Below, piece by piece: positions 1 to 62,230 of a DNA stretch of 64,000 nt (position 1 is the first letter of the stretch; each line of letters begins with the position of its first letter). The stretch is taken from NCBI RefSeq assembly GCF_001649575.2, contig NC_051431.1, forward strand, positions 8,981,356-9,045,355, given 5' to 3'. The translations under genes and the position numbers were made by a program. Source of the DNA: Kryptolebias marmoratus. Taxonomy: Eukaryota > Chordata > Actinopteri > Cyprinodontiformes > Rivulidae. The notes under the pieces are model-generated. The model did no database searches, was not told the DNA's origin, and was given only the letters and a program-made list of their open reading frames with translations.

Positions 1-2231
1 AGACGACGGGCACGGGTCCGAGCGTCTACCACGAAAACGACACCATCGCAAAGTACGAGATCATGGACGGGGCGCCGGTCCGAGGTAAGCGCCGCTCGTC
101 TGTCGCGACGAAACAAAACCGAAAGAAGTCGGTTGTTTGTTTTTTTCGTAGCTGAGAGCTTGGATGTGTTTCCAGGGGAGTCCATTCCCATCCGATTGTT
201 TCTGGCTGGTTACGATCTGACTCCCACCATGCGAGACATCAACAAGAAGTTCTCCGTGCGCTACTACCTGAACCTGGTGTTGATCGACGAGGAGGAGAGG
301 CGCTACTTCAAACAGCAGGCACGAAGCATTTCATTCACATCCTTAACGCCAGACACGTAAATGTTTGTTTGTTTCAGTAAGAAACCTACCATGTTTTCTG
401 CACTATAAGACGCACTGTCAATGAATGGTCCTTTTTTTTTTTTTTTGAGAAAATTGGAGGCTTTTAAGTTTGCCTTATAGTCCCGAATATACGGTAAACT
501 TTTCCCAGGGAGCGTGTGAAAAATTCAGCAGAAGCTGCTTTGCAATAAGCTGAGGAAGAGTAGTAGAGTTGTATAACAGCTTTTCTATTGATTTAAAGTC
601 GACATCAAACAGTTTGTCTTTACGGTATTTAATGTTTGGAGGAGCAAACACTGCCTTTATTTTCCCGCTGACCTAAAATGATGAAATATTGACCTCAAAA
701 AACACATTTGTTCCACCACATGGGCATGGATTGATTTACCAGATTGATCCGCCACAGTCCATTAACTTTTTGAACTTGCGTCAACTAAAATGCTGCCTGA
801 TCAATATGAACTGTTGCTGTGTTGAGTCTACGCGTTGAGCCCATGCGTTCAGCAGGTCCTGCTGTAAAAAAAAAAAAGGGATGAAATCAGACTTTATGTG
901 CTGCATTTCGTCCTCGCTCTTCATTTCTGAAGGCTGATTAGCGTCAGCGTCCAGCTGCTGCCTGTGACTCGGTGTGTTCGGCGCTGCAGGAACGTGCTGG
1001 CGACGCACGTGTCATCGCTCCAGCGTTCAGTGGGTTTTCGTGCGCGCTCGTGCTCGTGCAGCCTCAGCTTGGGATGCTTCCGCTGAAGTCGCAGCCAGCA
1101 GCAGTCTAATGCATAAAACATGACACTGCATCACGATAAAGGTTAACGTTTTTCTTTTCTTTTCCTGCGGGTCAGAGGAAATGTCCTCGGGAACTAACGA
1201 CAAAAAAAAGTCCCGTCATGATAGTTAATGAATTTAGCTTCCTTTTTTTTCTTCGTTTTGTGTTCCAACAAGCTGCTCAGAGTTTTTGCAAATCTCAGCT
1301 GGAGAAAAACAGTTTAAGATGTTTTTGTTACTGAACAATTTATAGTCTCCTTACAAAAACGGTAAAGGCCTGGTGTTCCTTGAAGGAATGCATGTCGCCC
1401 GCCACCTTTTTAGACCGAGCTCGTCTCCCAATGAGAAATGACAGAGCTGTAGCTGTTCTGGTCGTACTACGAAGATAACGTTCGATGCTATCTGATGCGA
1501 CATCGCAGGGTGGGGTGTTGTGAACTACTCTCAGCTACTACCACGTCACATTTTAGCTCAATGACTGTAACCCAGGGGTGGGCAACCCTGGTCCTGGAGG
1601 GCCACTATCCTGCATGGTTTACCTGTTTCCCTGCTCCAACACACCTGATTCAGTGCTTAATGACCTCTTCCTGTTCTGCAGCAGCCCGGTAATTTAAATC
1701 AGGTGTGTTGGATCAGAGGAAGAAGTAGAACATGCAGTACGGTGGCCCTCGAGGACCAGGGTTGAACACCCCTGCTGGAAACTGTTCTGTTTGCTGAGGT
1801 CAGTCAGCTGCGGCGGCTCCTGAAGTTAACTGGTTGTAGGTGTGCATCCAGTGGTTACGTTGTGTTTTTATTCAAATCTGAGTGGATATTTTAGTAATAA
1901 ACAGAAGTAAAATCATCATCGCCCCGCCTTTGAGCAGCAGGCGATGACCGACGAGACAAACGAAGCTCACGCAGGACAAAACCAGAGCAGCCTCCTTCTA
2001 AGAATTCAAGCTCCGTCTCGTGGAACTTCACCTTCGCGCCGACACGAGTGAAAATAAGCCCCTCCCGACTTTTTATTTTCTCGGCTCCTGCAGGAAATCA
2101 CGCTGTGGCGGAAAGGAGACGTGGTGAGGAAGAGCATGTCCCACCAGGCCGCCATCGCCTCCCAGAGGTTTGAGGGCTCGGCAGCGTCAGAGAGCGCGCT
2201 GGAACAGGCGGCGAAGGAGGAGAGCGGATAG
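1..2231 (+). CDS. vps26b: VPS26B retromer subunit, C-terminal 120 residues (partial gene, three exons)
   Basis: Arrestin-fold subunit of the retromer cargo-recognition complex (with VPS35 and VPS29), which recycles membrane proteins from endosomes. Seen: exons 1-84 (5' end cut by the window), 176-318 and 2094-2231, joining in frame to 120 residues and ending at TAG 2229-2231. The protein carries the family blocks YHENDTIAKYEIMDGAPVRG, LAGYDLTPTMRDINKKFSVR and LVLIDEEERRYFKQQ. The last exon reads EITLWRKGDVVRKSMSHQAA followed by IASQRFEG. The VRKSMSHQAAIASQRFEG tail is the paralogue signature of VPS26B; VPS26A differs there. The last residues (SAASESALEQAAKEESG) are shorter than and unlike the human tail. 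Intron 1 is GT-AG (85-175). The last intron (319-2093) has a GC donor, because only a cut after CAG at 318 keeps the conserved QQ-E-x-x-LW junction. A fish may carry a vps26b-like duplicate, so the exact paralogue name is less certain than the family. Confidence 0.93.
1369..1870 (+). repeat. Dispersed repeat family A fragment, interrupted by a MITE
   Basis: Left part (1369-1404 and about 1440-1570) contains the family A landmarks: a GGCCTGGTGTTCCTTGAAGG-type start, TCGCCCGCC, then CTCTCAGCTACTACCACG followed by a TTTTAGCTCAAT motif. The right part (about 1775-1870) resumes with CAGCTGCGGCGGC and TGCATCCAGTGGTTAC, as in uninterrupted copies at 30612-31230. The interruption is the element at 1573-1774, so the MITE inserted after the family A copy. 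Confidence 0.65.
1573..1774. mobile_element. hAT-like MITE with long terminal inverted repeats
   Basis: A 202-bp palindromic element. The left end starts CAGGGGTGGGCAACCCTGG; the reverse complement of the right end starts CAGGGGTGTTCAACCCTGG, and similarity continues through the GGTCCT-GAGGGCCAC segment. The 8 bases outside each end (CTGTAACC and CTGGAAAC) match at six of eight, compatible with a decayed hAT target-site duplication. It has no coding capacity. Related copies lie at 18705-18913 and 47652-47794. Confidence 0.75.
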
Positions 2232-2264
2232 ACCCCACCCACCCCTGCCCGCCCACCCACCCAC

Positions 2265-2345
2265 NNNNNNNNNNNNNNNNNNNNNNNNNNNNNNNNNNNN
2301 NNNNNNNNNNNNNNNNNNNNNNNNNNNNNNNNNNNNNNNNNNNNN
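2265..2345. other. Assembly gap (81 N)
   Basis: Run of N just after the vps26b stop codon, flanked by CCCACCCACC-type sequence that is hard to sequence. It falls in the 3' UTR, so no coding sequence should be lost. Confidence 0.98.
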
Positions 2346-4124
2346 TCCCCTCACGCCGGCGTCCGCTCGGCCCGCGCACGCTCACCTGTCGACCGTGGAA
2401 ACATCTGGCGAGGCAGCCGCTTTCGTTTGCTGCCGCTGGGAGAAGGAAAGGAAGGAAGGGAAACAAACATGCGCACTAAACCCCGTGTGTGAACTCAGTT
2501 TGCATGAGGCGTTCAGAGCAGCTACAGGCTGCTGGTCCTGTCCTTCCTCATCATCATCATCATCACCCATTTTATTTTCTGTACAGGAACTAATCTAATC
2601 ACCTGTCGCAGTGTCTGCTGATTGAGATCACGTGAAATCCTTCCTTTATTTTTTTAATCTCGTTTGCGTTCTAATCCCTGGGGCAGAAATCTGATTTCAG
2701 GTCTCTCTTTAAACATCTGCAACTCACATTCCACACTTATAAAATGCATTCCCATTACTGGTAAAACAAAATTAGCATCAACTTTGCACTGCTTGAACAT
2801 GTTTTTCCTCTCTGTGTGTCTTTGCACAAAAAAAAAAAAAACATTTAATGGAAGTTTAAAAAAAAAAAAAGAACAAAACTGGAATCTCTCGTCCCTGTTC
2901 GGGCGAGAGCGCTGAAGTATTATAAGAGCCGATTTTAGTCCAGAAGCCTGTAAATAAGACCAGTTAAACTCGTTCTCCTGTTCCAAGCTCGTATAGGTTG
3001 ATTATCCAGTCCTCAGTGCTCCGAAACGATCCTACGTGTCCACGTGCTTTACCTCAGCATTCCAGTGGTGTCCGGAGAGGATGTCGGTGTTTGTGTTCCC
3101 ATCTAACCGTGTGGATGGAGTCGTCTTTCTCCTCTTTATTAGAGACTTGACAGTTGTGCCTCTGTGTATTAATCTAATGAAAATCTTCCTGCCTCTAACA
3201 TGATTTTAGTCTTTTAACCAGAGAGAAAAAAATAAAAATAAAATAATGAAATGACAGTAGAATTATCTATCTTTTGCAAAATGCTTATGGATTTATTCCT
3301 TGTTCCCAGAAGTCAAATAAATTGATGCCAAATGCGAAAACGACGTCCAGGTGTGGTTCAGTGAATCCAAACGAGTTTAAAACCGTCATCCGACAAACTG
3401 GTTCCCACTTTCGATCCGTTTTCTGCCGTTTACACGTGAACGGAACGGGGGAAACCCCAAGGCGTTCCCAAACCCCTTTTTTTTCAATGGGAAGTCACAA
3501 AGCTATTTCTCAGTTTGTCGACAAGGAAATGAGGAATTATTCAGGCGTTTAGGGGAAAGTCCACCCATGTTTAAGCTTATTTCTGTAAATTACAGACGGT
3601 CAGTTTGATGCAGAGAAAAAACAAAAAGCCGTCTTGTTTCTGCTGGATTTACAGAAGAAAGGCCAGGAATGTCACAGGACGTCTAACTCATCCTCCCGTC
3701 CAGTGATGCGTGCTTGATGTTGTTGCAAATATGAAGTCTGTAACGGCGTGTTGGACAGGTCCCGCGCTCCGAGGACAAGTCTGTCCCGGAGAGAAAACCA
3801 GGATGTAATCATGGTCAGCGAAGCAGAAATGTTTCTGTTTCACTGACAACATAACCGATCAGTTCAAAGGAATCCAACACCTCTGACTGATTTAGAAATG
3901 CCACCTGAAAGCTGCTTCCTCCCTGGTGCAGTGAGACGTTTATAGTCTTAGGAGGGTCCGTCTCTTTCTGTCCTGCTGCGTTCACGCTGGTCCGATTCAG
4001 GCAGCAGGACGAGATGGAAACACAGACCAACTTCCTGTCTCTAAATAATACAAAGACGTATCGCTGGTTGGGCCACAGTATATTTGTGGCAGAGAGGACA
4101 GGAAGTTCTGGGTCCACCTGGGGG

Positions 4125-4240
4125 TGTCCTTCTGGTGGGACGAGTCCGGGAGACCTCCAAAGAAGAAACGTCCAAACCACCTCGGCGGACTCCTTTCAAC
4201 GTGGAGGAGCAGCGGCTCAGACCTCTCTTTTGTTTTTGAT
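4125..4240 (-). mobile_element. Degraded non-LTR retrotransposon (LINE) 3' fragment
   Basis: Read on the minus strand, this gives EPLLLHVERSPPRWFGR, matching the EPLLLHVEMSQLRWLGH block of the better-preserved copy at 53424-53821. Frameshifts and loss of flanking similarity mark it as an old fragment. Confidence 0.6.
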
Positions 4241-5320
4241 GCCAAAAATAAGTTTAGTGAAGTTAAACTGATCAGAACTCCCAGCTCGGAGCAGACTGAA
4301 AGAACTCCTGCCGGTTTTCCCCTCAGCAGACCGAAGCTGAAGCGCTTCAGTTTCGGGGTCGAAGACGAGGCAGACGTGTGAGAGCGCAGACGGAATAAAA
4401 AAAGTCCTTTGACCCTCCGGCCGAGGTTTAAAAAAAAAAAAAAAAAGAAAACAAGCCCCGGAGACGCTTCTCTGACAGAGGCTCCAGGATCAGATCAGGA
4501 GGGAATTCCTTGTCAGGAAAGTCGTTTGACAGAAACGCAAACGCAGCTCCTTACAGCTCGGACTCAGGAGGGAGCAGCTTCCTGTCCTCAGCTCCGAGCA
4601 CGAATACTGACTGCTCACAGATGGGGATAACGCCTAAAATGTGGGTAAAATATTTAGATATTTATCCTAAATACTTATCATACTCTCAGGATACTCAGTG
4701 TGACTCAACAGATAAATAATCTTACAGACATTAACCCTAAATTCCGATTAAATTTGCACCACTTTCACATTACTTTAACATTTGTTAAAAACTCAGATTA
4801 GTTGGTGTCGGGTTGGAGCAGCAGCTGGATTTATGATTCCAGAGGTGACAAAATAAATCCTCCTCGCTTTTAAAAGCCCGCAATAAAAATGGGTTACTTT
4901 TTAAATCAGCACGGAGCGCAGCTAGAATTCATTTAGGATGTTTATGTCTTTAGTGTGAGAGAGCAGTTTCATCATTTTCAGTCATGGATAAAAATAAAGT
5001 GAGTCCCTAAAATGAGCTGAACGTATTTTTTTTTTTTTGTAAATTAAGAAGAAATCATAGCCAAACAGGTCGGGAAGCTTTTAGAGGACGAGTCAATTTT
5101 TAAAAAAAACTTAATCGTCAAACAGGACTTTTATACGAGTTTACCAGGAAGTCGAACGGAAGATGTTTGATCCTGATGAAGCTGCTGTTTAACAGGCACC
5201 CGAGGCTGGAAAAACTTGGATTATGAGCTCGTCCTCACAGACTCGGGCTCCCGTTTGTTTGTTTCCCCCCCAAACAGACAGACAAACCCCGCAGATAAAA
5301 TTAGAATCCTAATAAACGCT

Positions 5321-5326
5321 TTTAAT
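5321..5326 (-). promoter_or_regulatory. thyn1: Candidate ATTAAA poly(A) signal of thyn1
   Basis: TTTAAT on + reads ATTAAA on -, about 80 nt downstream of the thyn1 stop codon. It is the nearest recognised hexamer variant. No transcript evidence. Confidence 0.35.
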
Positions 5327-5404
5327 ACTAAAAACATAGAAAAAAATACAACAGATCCGTTTCAAACACTCGTAAATGTTCCCACCGCGTTGTGAAACCG
5401 AAGT

Positions 5405-7517
5405 TCACTGCGGCTCCTTGTCCTCCAGGCTCAGGATGAAGTCGAACTCTTCTGCAGAGACAAAAAGAAATTAAAGGCTTAGTGGTCCTTGAAGGCTTCC
5501 TTACTAAGACGTTGTGTTGAGAAATCATGGCACTTACAGGATGTGTCTGAGCTCAGAGTATGTGTTGGAGATGATTCTCAGCTACTACCACGCCAAATTT
5601 TAGCTCAGTGTTTGCACAGCTGGCTGAGCTGTGGCCCATTTTATGCTGCTAAGTTTAGGTCTCAGTTGTGGCGGCCATTTTGAATGACTAAAAGTGAAGT
5701 TTTTGTTTGGATGTTCATCCGATGATTGCTTTCTGAGCGTCTCTTTAAATTCGGATATTTTGTAAATTAATAAATCAGCCGGTTCTTTTTTTTTTTTTTT
5801 GACCCACCGGAGGTCAGGGGCTGAACGGAGAGCCTGGCTCGGGTAAACAGAGCCACGTCCTTCAGGGGCCCCCCGTCTCTGCGGTGCTGCAGGTGGTGCC
5901 TCTTCAGCTCGGACAGAGGCAGAAAACGCCTCGTCATCCGCCGGAACCGGACGTCAACCTGCAAGGACAGGGCGAGGTCAGAGTTCAGACGCGGCTCGCC
6001 GACAAACCTGAGGCGCGCCGGCGGCTCACCGCACTCCACTTGGGCTCGTCCGCTCTGCTGCTCGCGTCGTAGTTGACGTCCTTCCTGTCGAACTGGGTGG
6101 GGTCCCCGTAGGCTTCCTTCACCACCTGATCGGAGACACGCAGCTGACGCCGGGCCCCTCGTTCTCAGAGCAGGGCGGGAGAAGAAGAAGAACTCACCTC
6201 CATGATCCCCGCGATCCCCGGTTCTTTGCAGTTGCTGTGGTAGAAGAAAGCCAGCTGCCCCGCCTTCATCTGACGGATGAAATTGCGAGCCTGTGGAGCA
6301 GACGGGCGTCAACCTGTCGTCTGTAACCTTCGCCAAGGTTTTTCTCTGCCTGCCTGTCTGCGGACAAGAGTGCTCAAAAAGAAATTTTCAGGAAACGTCA
6401 AACAAGAAACAAAGGATCAGATGGTGGTGATCCAGTCAAAGTTCAGGGTCAAAGGTCAAAGATCAGCTTGGGCTCTAACTCTGCAGCTGTATAACAGGAA
6501 TGTTAAACCCCACAGCTGGACACCTCATGGGTCAGGGGTGATCACTGTTGATTTCAAGGTGACAGAGGATCTTGTGCTCCAACTATGCAACCATGTAACG
6601 GAGGAAAATTAAACTCCACAGCTGGACACCTTTCAGGTAAAGGGTGATCACCATTGATTTCAAGGTGATGGGGTCAAAGGTCAACATCACAGTTGACCCA
6701 GTGCTCTAACTCTGCAGCTGTGTGACGTAGGAATGTTAAACTCTGAAGCTGGACACCTCAGGGGTCAAAGGTGATGACTGTTGATTTCATGGTGCATGGG
6801 GTCAAAGGTCAAAGGTGACCCCGTTGTCTGTCAGCAACGATCAGGTAAAAACTAAAGAACAGATCTGGATGACAAGTTCAGGAAATGTTGGGGTTGAAAC
6901 GAAAAACGGGGGATTCAGTTCTGGAGCTGATCCAGATTATGATTCAGATTGTGGTCCGGATTATGATCTGGATCAAACTATTTTTTAATCCCGCCGTAGC
7001 CTCGGTGGAGGTTTGCGCTTCCCGAGTGCTTCTAGTTTGTTTGTTTTATATAATGACGACATGTTTGCTTCTTATTTCCAATAAACTGTGTTTTTGCACC
7101 TGATAACTGCGGACTCCATCCCAGCAGCCGGTCTGATCAGGCAGAGCCTTCAGGTCCTCGATGCCGAACTGGAGAACGAAGCGAGGCAGTCGGACAGCAG
7201 CGGTCAGTGTCACATCAGCCGGAAAAACAAAAAACAAACGGACGCTGCTCCGCACCTTCACATCGACGCCGTTCTTCAGGCGGCTCTCAGGCTCCGACTT
7301 CATCAACCAGCGGCTGCAAACCGGAGGACCCATCGACTCGGGACCTGCTGCGCTCCGACTCCTTCCGGCTGCAGAGGGTCTCCTCGGGCCTGCGACGTTG
7401 CAGCGCTCGTCAGAAAACACCAGCAGACACGTACAGTATCAGGTTTGTTTCAGGTTCTGTCAGCTCACCTGAAGCTTCTGCTCCTTCGTTCACTCTGGCT
7501 CTTTTCTTCGGAGGCAT
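5405..7517 (-). CDS. thyn1: Thymocyte nuclear protein 1 (EVE-domain protein), complete
   Basis: A nuclear protein with an EVE domain (YTH-like fold thought to bind modified nucleic acid bases); its precise role is unsettled. Seven coding exons on -: 7517-7469, 7389-7256, 7168-7100, 6290-6198, 6125-6030, 5958-5808, 5451-5405. All introns are GT-AG and phases fit, giving 212 residues (human about 225). The start MPPKKRARVNEG is basic and NLS-like. The EVE domain spans about residues 43-205: RWLMKSEPESR at 43, FGIEDLKALPDQTGCWDGVR at 62, ARNFIRQMKAGQLAFFYHSN then CKEPGIAGIME from 85, VVKEAYGDPTQFDRKDVNYD from 116, GGPLKDVALFTRARLSVQPL from 176, and the end EEFDFILSLEDKEPQ. The exon 2 acceptor (before 7389) is the least certain boundary, because the N-terminus is poorly conserved. 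It is convergent with vps26b and divergent from acad8, as in other vertebrates. Confidence 0.95.
5476..5740 (+). repeat. Dispersed repeat family A copy in the last thyn1 intron
   Basis: It contains AAAGGCTTAGTGGTCCTTGA, GATTCTCAGCTACTACCACG, TTTTAGCTCAGTGT, GTGGCGGCCATTTTGAAT and GATGTTCATCCGATGATTGC in the same order as the copies at 30612-31230. It is antisense to thyn1. Confidence 0.7.
6313..7040. repeat. Fish dispersed repeat with internal degenerate tandem units, in thyn1 intron 3
   Basis: It begins with CCTTCGCCAAGGTTTTTCTC and a CTGCCTGCCTGTCTG run and ends with GCCTCGGTGGAGGTTTGCGC, the bounding phrases of a widespread fish repeat. Between 6471 and about 6830 a unit of roughly 105-125 bp occurs three times: CTCTAACTCTGCAGCTGT, then GAATGTTAAAC, CAGCTGGACACCTC, GATTTCAAGGTG, then GGTCAAAGGTCAA. 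Units are about 80% alike by eye. Confidence 0.65.
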
Positions 7518-7582
7518 CTTCACGTCCTGTAAAGATCCAGGTGAGCTTACTGTTAAGCTAATTTAGACTTTTACTGACGGCG

Positions 7583-7808
7583 TAGCTAATTTTAACTTTA
7601 AGCTATGGTTCTGTTAATTTTTGCTTTTAGCTACAGTTCTGCAAATTTTAGCATTTATTTACTGTTCTGTTCGTTTTAGCTGATTATCTGCACGTTTTAG
7701 CTGATCTTCTGCACATTTTAGCTGGTGTTCTGCCTGTTTTAGCTGATCTGCTCGCTTTAGCTTCTGATCTGCTTGTTTTAGCTTAATTTGTTCATTTTAG
7801 CTGCAACA
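7583..7808 (+). repeat. Degenerate TTTTAGCT(GAT)-type tandem repeat in the thyn1-acad8 spacer
   Basis: About ten imperfect copies of a roughly 20-25 bp unit built on TTTTAGCTGATCTTCTGCAC. The phrase TTTTAGCT recurs with GATCTGCT, GGTGTTCTGC, ATTATCTGCACG and similar. It lies about 70 bp upstream of the thyn1 start codon. A similar wordplay (CTTTAGCT, GCTAGCC) occurs at 59490-59660. Confidence 0.6.
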
Positions 7809-8970
7809 GTTCAGCTTCAGCTCCTAAAACCAACATCAGCAGTCATTAAGCAGTTAGCATTCACCTGCATTTTTTATAGAAAGTGGTAATTGTTTCAGCT
7901 GCTTTAGACGACATCAATTTGGGACAGATTTAAACACAAGAATGTTTCACCTAATATCTCTTCCATGTGAAATAATCAGTCTAATGTAGTTTTAATTGAG
8001 TAACTTGTTTTAAAAACTAAAGTAAGGAACTTACAAACATTATCACCTTAACTGATAGCCATCTTGTCTAAAACAGTTTCCTGCATCAGTTGTTTTGGCT
8101 TCAACTTCCACATTACGTCCCTATTTCTTTATTTTTTATTATTTTTTTTAGATTAACTGTCTTGTAATTAGCCCTGATGTAGGTCAAAGCAGCTGTAGCG
8201 ACAGAACCTGTGAACTTCAACCAACTATAAGCTCCTATCTTTGCAGCCAGACTCAAACTGGGATGTGGAGATAATATTTAAAGCCTCATATCGTACCTTA
8301 AACGCAGCACTTTTTCAGGCTGGTCCAACAAAAACCCGCGAAGCTACTACAGCACGTGACGCCAACAAACGTAGAGGGAATATACGTCATTGCGTACAGG
8401 TGCGCGTGAAGCTTCTCCCGTAAGCTAACTGGTTAATGCTGCGTTCGAGGTCAACCAGAAAGTCGGGATATTTCATATAAATAAATAAAAGGGTTTCTCA
8501 TTTTACTTCGTTCTCCAGCACGTCAGCCTAAAATTAATAAACAATAAAAAAAATATATCTTTCTTTGTCAGTATTTAACCCGTAGACTGTGGGAAACAGT
8601 TTAATGTAGTCCACAATTCAACCCGACAAAAGCACAGTAAAACCGTTTTTAGAGAAGATAAAAACATTTTCTTTTAATTAATGACTACATGTTGTTAGCT
8701 ATACTACATTACTTAAGTCAGGCACTTACTGTCGAAAAATTATGTGACTTTGAGATGTGAAACCTTTACTTCCGAGGCGAATCGAACGCAGCATAACCTA
8801 ATCGGATGCGCCTAGCTAACGCGCGGCCTTTCAGGATGTTTGATTTGTTTACAAACAACAAATATGTTTATAAGATATTAAGGATAGTAGGTACAAAATT
8901 TGTAAATGGCAACGTTTTAAAAGTCCAAAGCAAGCTACTTAAGGACTCGAGGCAGGACGAACACATTACA
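7809..8970. other. Divergent spacer between thyn1 and acad8, no gene seen
   Basis: AT-rich DNA without homology-bearing reading frames. It should contain the promoters of both divergent genes; no TATA box is convincing. Confidence 0.5.
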
Positions 8971-8988
8971 ACTACATTACCCATCAGC
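8971..8988 (+). promoter_or_regulatory. acad8: Candidate ZNF143/THAP11 (SBS-type) promoter motif upstream of acad8
   Basis: ACTACATTACCCATCAGC, about 35-50 bp upstream of the acad8 ATG, resembles the ACTACAATTCCCATCATGC-type motif common in vertebrate housekeeping promoters. The match is imperfect at the 3' end. Inference from the sequence only. Confidence 0.35.
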
Positions 8989-9021
8989 CCCAGCGCCTGA
9001 GACGCTACAGCGGACACAAAC

Positions 9022-13157
<4,136 letters not shown>

Positions 13158-15268
13158 CGAGTCTTTTTCTCCTGGACCTTCAGACCTCGGCTGCTCCCGA
13201 GTCGTCCTCCGCACCGGAGATCTGATCTGGAGTTCTCAGAGAGTTTTTGGTGCACAAGTAGGTTTCTGTTTAACGTCGGATCAGCTGTTGCGTTTTTTTT
13301 TTTAATTTTTTATCTATGGTGGCAACAAAAGGCTCCTTGGATCGTGATGAATAAGCCCGCTTTTTAAACACCGATCAGTGCAATATCTCAGTAACAACTG
13401 CAGACTTTCAACACTAAAGTCTGGATTTAAAGCTCATTTCACGACTCGGCAACAATCAGCACAGATGGCGCGAAAACCTAAAGGTTTTTAGATCTTAAAC
13501 AATTGGTTTAGATGAATATTTTCTGTATTTTTGTTCCCCAGACAACTCCTTACCTTCTGCTCGAACACGGCGTCAGCAGGGACTAAAATCTGGTCTGAAA
13601 CACCAGCGGGGACCGTTTTTAGATGCTCCCCAGAACTAAAATGATTCCTAATAACGCTGTCCTGCTGGAAATGTTTGGGTCAGAAACTAGAATGTTTGGG
13701 AAGCCAGCCTCGCAGGCAGCGCCATCTAGTGGTCAGAACTTTCAGCTGCTGGTATTATTTATCCGTTTAAACAAACATGAGCATTTAGACCAGAACTGAA
13801 GCAGTTTTAGTGTCATAATGAGTGAGTTTGAGATGCTGTGGAGGGCAGAATGGAAAAAAAAACCCCACCTCCCCAAAAATCCATTTTTTCCTAATAAAGT
13901 TTATTAGAAGATATTGGATGTTTTTATTTAAATGAAACAAAACTTTACTGGTAACAAAAACTTGTCTTTTACTGTTTCATTTACTGCAATGTGACGATTT
14001 GACCCTGATTTATTCTTTGTAAGTTGTTTTTTTTCTGTAGGTTTGCCACCACACTCCAAAATAAAATACCAACTTTCCTAAACCAAATCTGCCTGCTGCT
14101 GGATTACATTAAGGTGTTTGTAAGTGAATCCGGTCAAACACTTCAGAGCGGTTTATTTAAAAAAAAAAAAAGAAAAAACTGTCAGAAACAAAAGCTGCAT
14201 TAAACTGAAACGTCGAGCTTTTTCCCGATAGACAAATCAATGCCGAGAATTTCAACCGAGCGCCTTAAAAATGATATAAACCATCGACTTCAACAGCCTT
14301 ACATTCAAGATCCTGAACACAACCCTGACTCTGAGTTTCTGCTCCGAACTAAAGTGACTGAAAACTAAATCTCTACTCAGGCAAGGAAAATTAAAATCAA
14401 GATAAAAAAAAAACCCACATAAAAACATGTTTATATAAACAAATAAGAACGGATCGCAAAATTCTTCAGAAACAAAACGTTCATGAGGGTTTACAAACTG
14501 CCGCCTGGAAGCCATGAAGCAACATCTTACCTGCTGTAGATAACTCTGTCTGGAAAAATAAAGTTTTCATTCTGACCAGATTGACGAGTTACGGCTCGTC
14601 TGAGCGGGGGGGCTTTTTTAAAACATTAACTTATAGAAATTACAAAAACTATTGCAGAAAGCTGCACAATATATCGAAAATGTATCGATATCACAATGAG
14701 TCCAATATCAACATCGTAAAGGATTTTAATGTAAAATAATAATAATGTGGATATCAGATGACGCCCTGCTCCTTTAAGTGTTAGGAACTTTGTGTTTAAC
14801 TGATATTCTCCAAAATTATCACAGGTTTTCCCAACATCGCTGTCAGTTTCACGTTACGCTGCTAATCAAGCAGAAATATAATAATAATCGTGATGGAAGT
14901 GCCACAGCTAGCTGCTGCTGCCAACTCCACTCAGAAATAACTCCAGAATTTAATGTAAATAAACTGTTCAAAGAGCAATCTGCTGCAGGTAAGATATTAA
15001 CTGTCCACAAGCCTTCCACAGAAGAGCCGAACTGTCCCTTTTCACACTGTGGGAATCTGTTTTTTGGGGAAATTCAAATTATTTCTCCTCCGTGAGCGCC
15101 GCCAACAAAAACTTGGAGCCGAAGACGAGCCGAAGCTCCTCATCGGGTTGATTTTAGTCCCGAACCAAAAGGACGGCTTTGTGCAAACGAAGCCACTTGC
15201 GAGACGTCCAACGAGGGTCCACCCCGAGTGTCCCCTGTCCGCCTGTCCATCAGAGACGTCCCTGCTGG
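13158..15268. other. Convergent intergenic region, acad8 and esam 3' ends
   Basis: Presumed 3' UTRs of both genes. AATAAA occurs at about 13894 and 14060 on + (possible acad8 signals). A family B repeat copy occupies about 14523-14996. No exon-like frame was seen. Confidence 0.5.
14523..14996. repeat. Dispersed repeat family B copy (MITE-like, inverted ends)
   Basis: The left part has ATCTTACCTGCTGTAGATAA; the right part has GAGCAATCTGCTGCAGGTAA, whose reverse complement repeats the left arm (ATCTTACCTGCAGCAGATT). The middle holds GAAGTGCCACAGCTAGCTGC. The same three-part order recurs at about 33040-33240, 35035-35420 and 46573-46920. Confidence 0.6.
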
Positions 15269-62052
<46,784 letters not shown>

Positions 62053-62082
62053 GTCGGAACATCCACCGGCTCCTGTCAGGAA

Positions 62083-62132
62083 CTCCTCTCCTCCTCCTGC
62101 CCCTCCTCCTCCTCCTCCTCCTCCTCCTCCTC
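62083..62132. repeat. (CTC)n polypyrimidine tract
   Basis: About 15 near-perfect CCT units upstream of the esam start codon; purine-only on the esam sense strand. Confidence 0.9.
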
Positions 62133-62230
62133 GCGGTCTTCAGCTGACTGTGATTACCTGTCCGGTAATGGAAGCCGCGGCTCCGCAGGTGACGCTCCCG
62201 TGTCCGTCCCGCGCGCGGCGGCCGGAGGAC

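Larger units (their letters stand above)
319..2093 (+). other. vps26b: GC-AG intron, last intron of vps26b
   Basis: The exon ends ...AAACAGCAG and the intron begins GCACGA; the acceptor is CTCCTGCAG before 2094. No GT lies at or near the homology-defined boundary. The first downstream GT (354) would add 35 nt and shift the frame of the conserved last exon. The donor is weaker than the usual GC-donor consensus (AG then GCAAGT). The intron holds a family A repeat fragment with a nested hAT-like MITE at 1573-1774. Confidence 0.8.
2232..5404. other. Intergenic / 3' UTR region between convergent vps26b and thyn1
   Basis: This holds the vps26b 3' UTR (poly(A) site not assigned; AATAAA-type runs occur near 3230-3245), an 81-nt gap at 2265-2345 in CCCACC-rich sequence, homopolymer tracts (2829-2841, 2859-2870, 4431-4446), and an old LINE fragment at about 4125-4240. 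No exon-like reading frame with family similarity was seen. The short open frames here lack codon bias and conserved motifs. Confidence 0.6.

Noticed and set aside
354..360. GT donor at 354 as the vps26b exon end
   Set aside because: It would add 35 nt and shift the conserved last exon out of frame.
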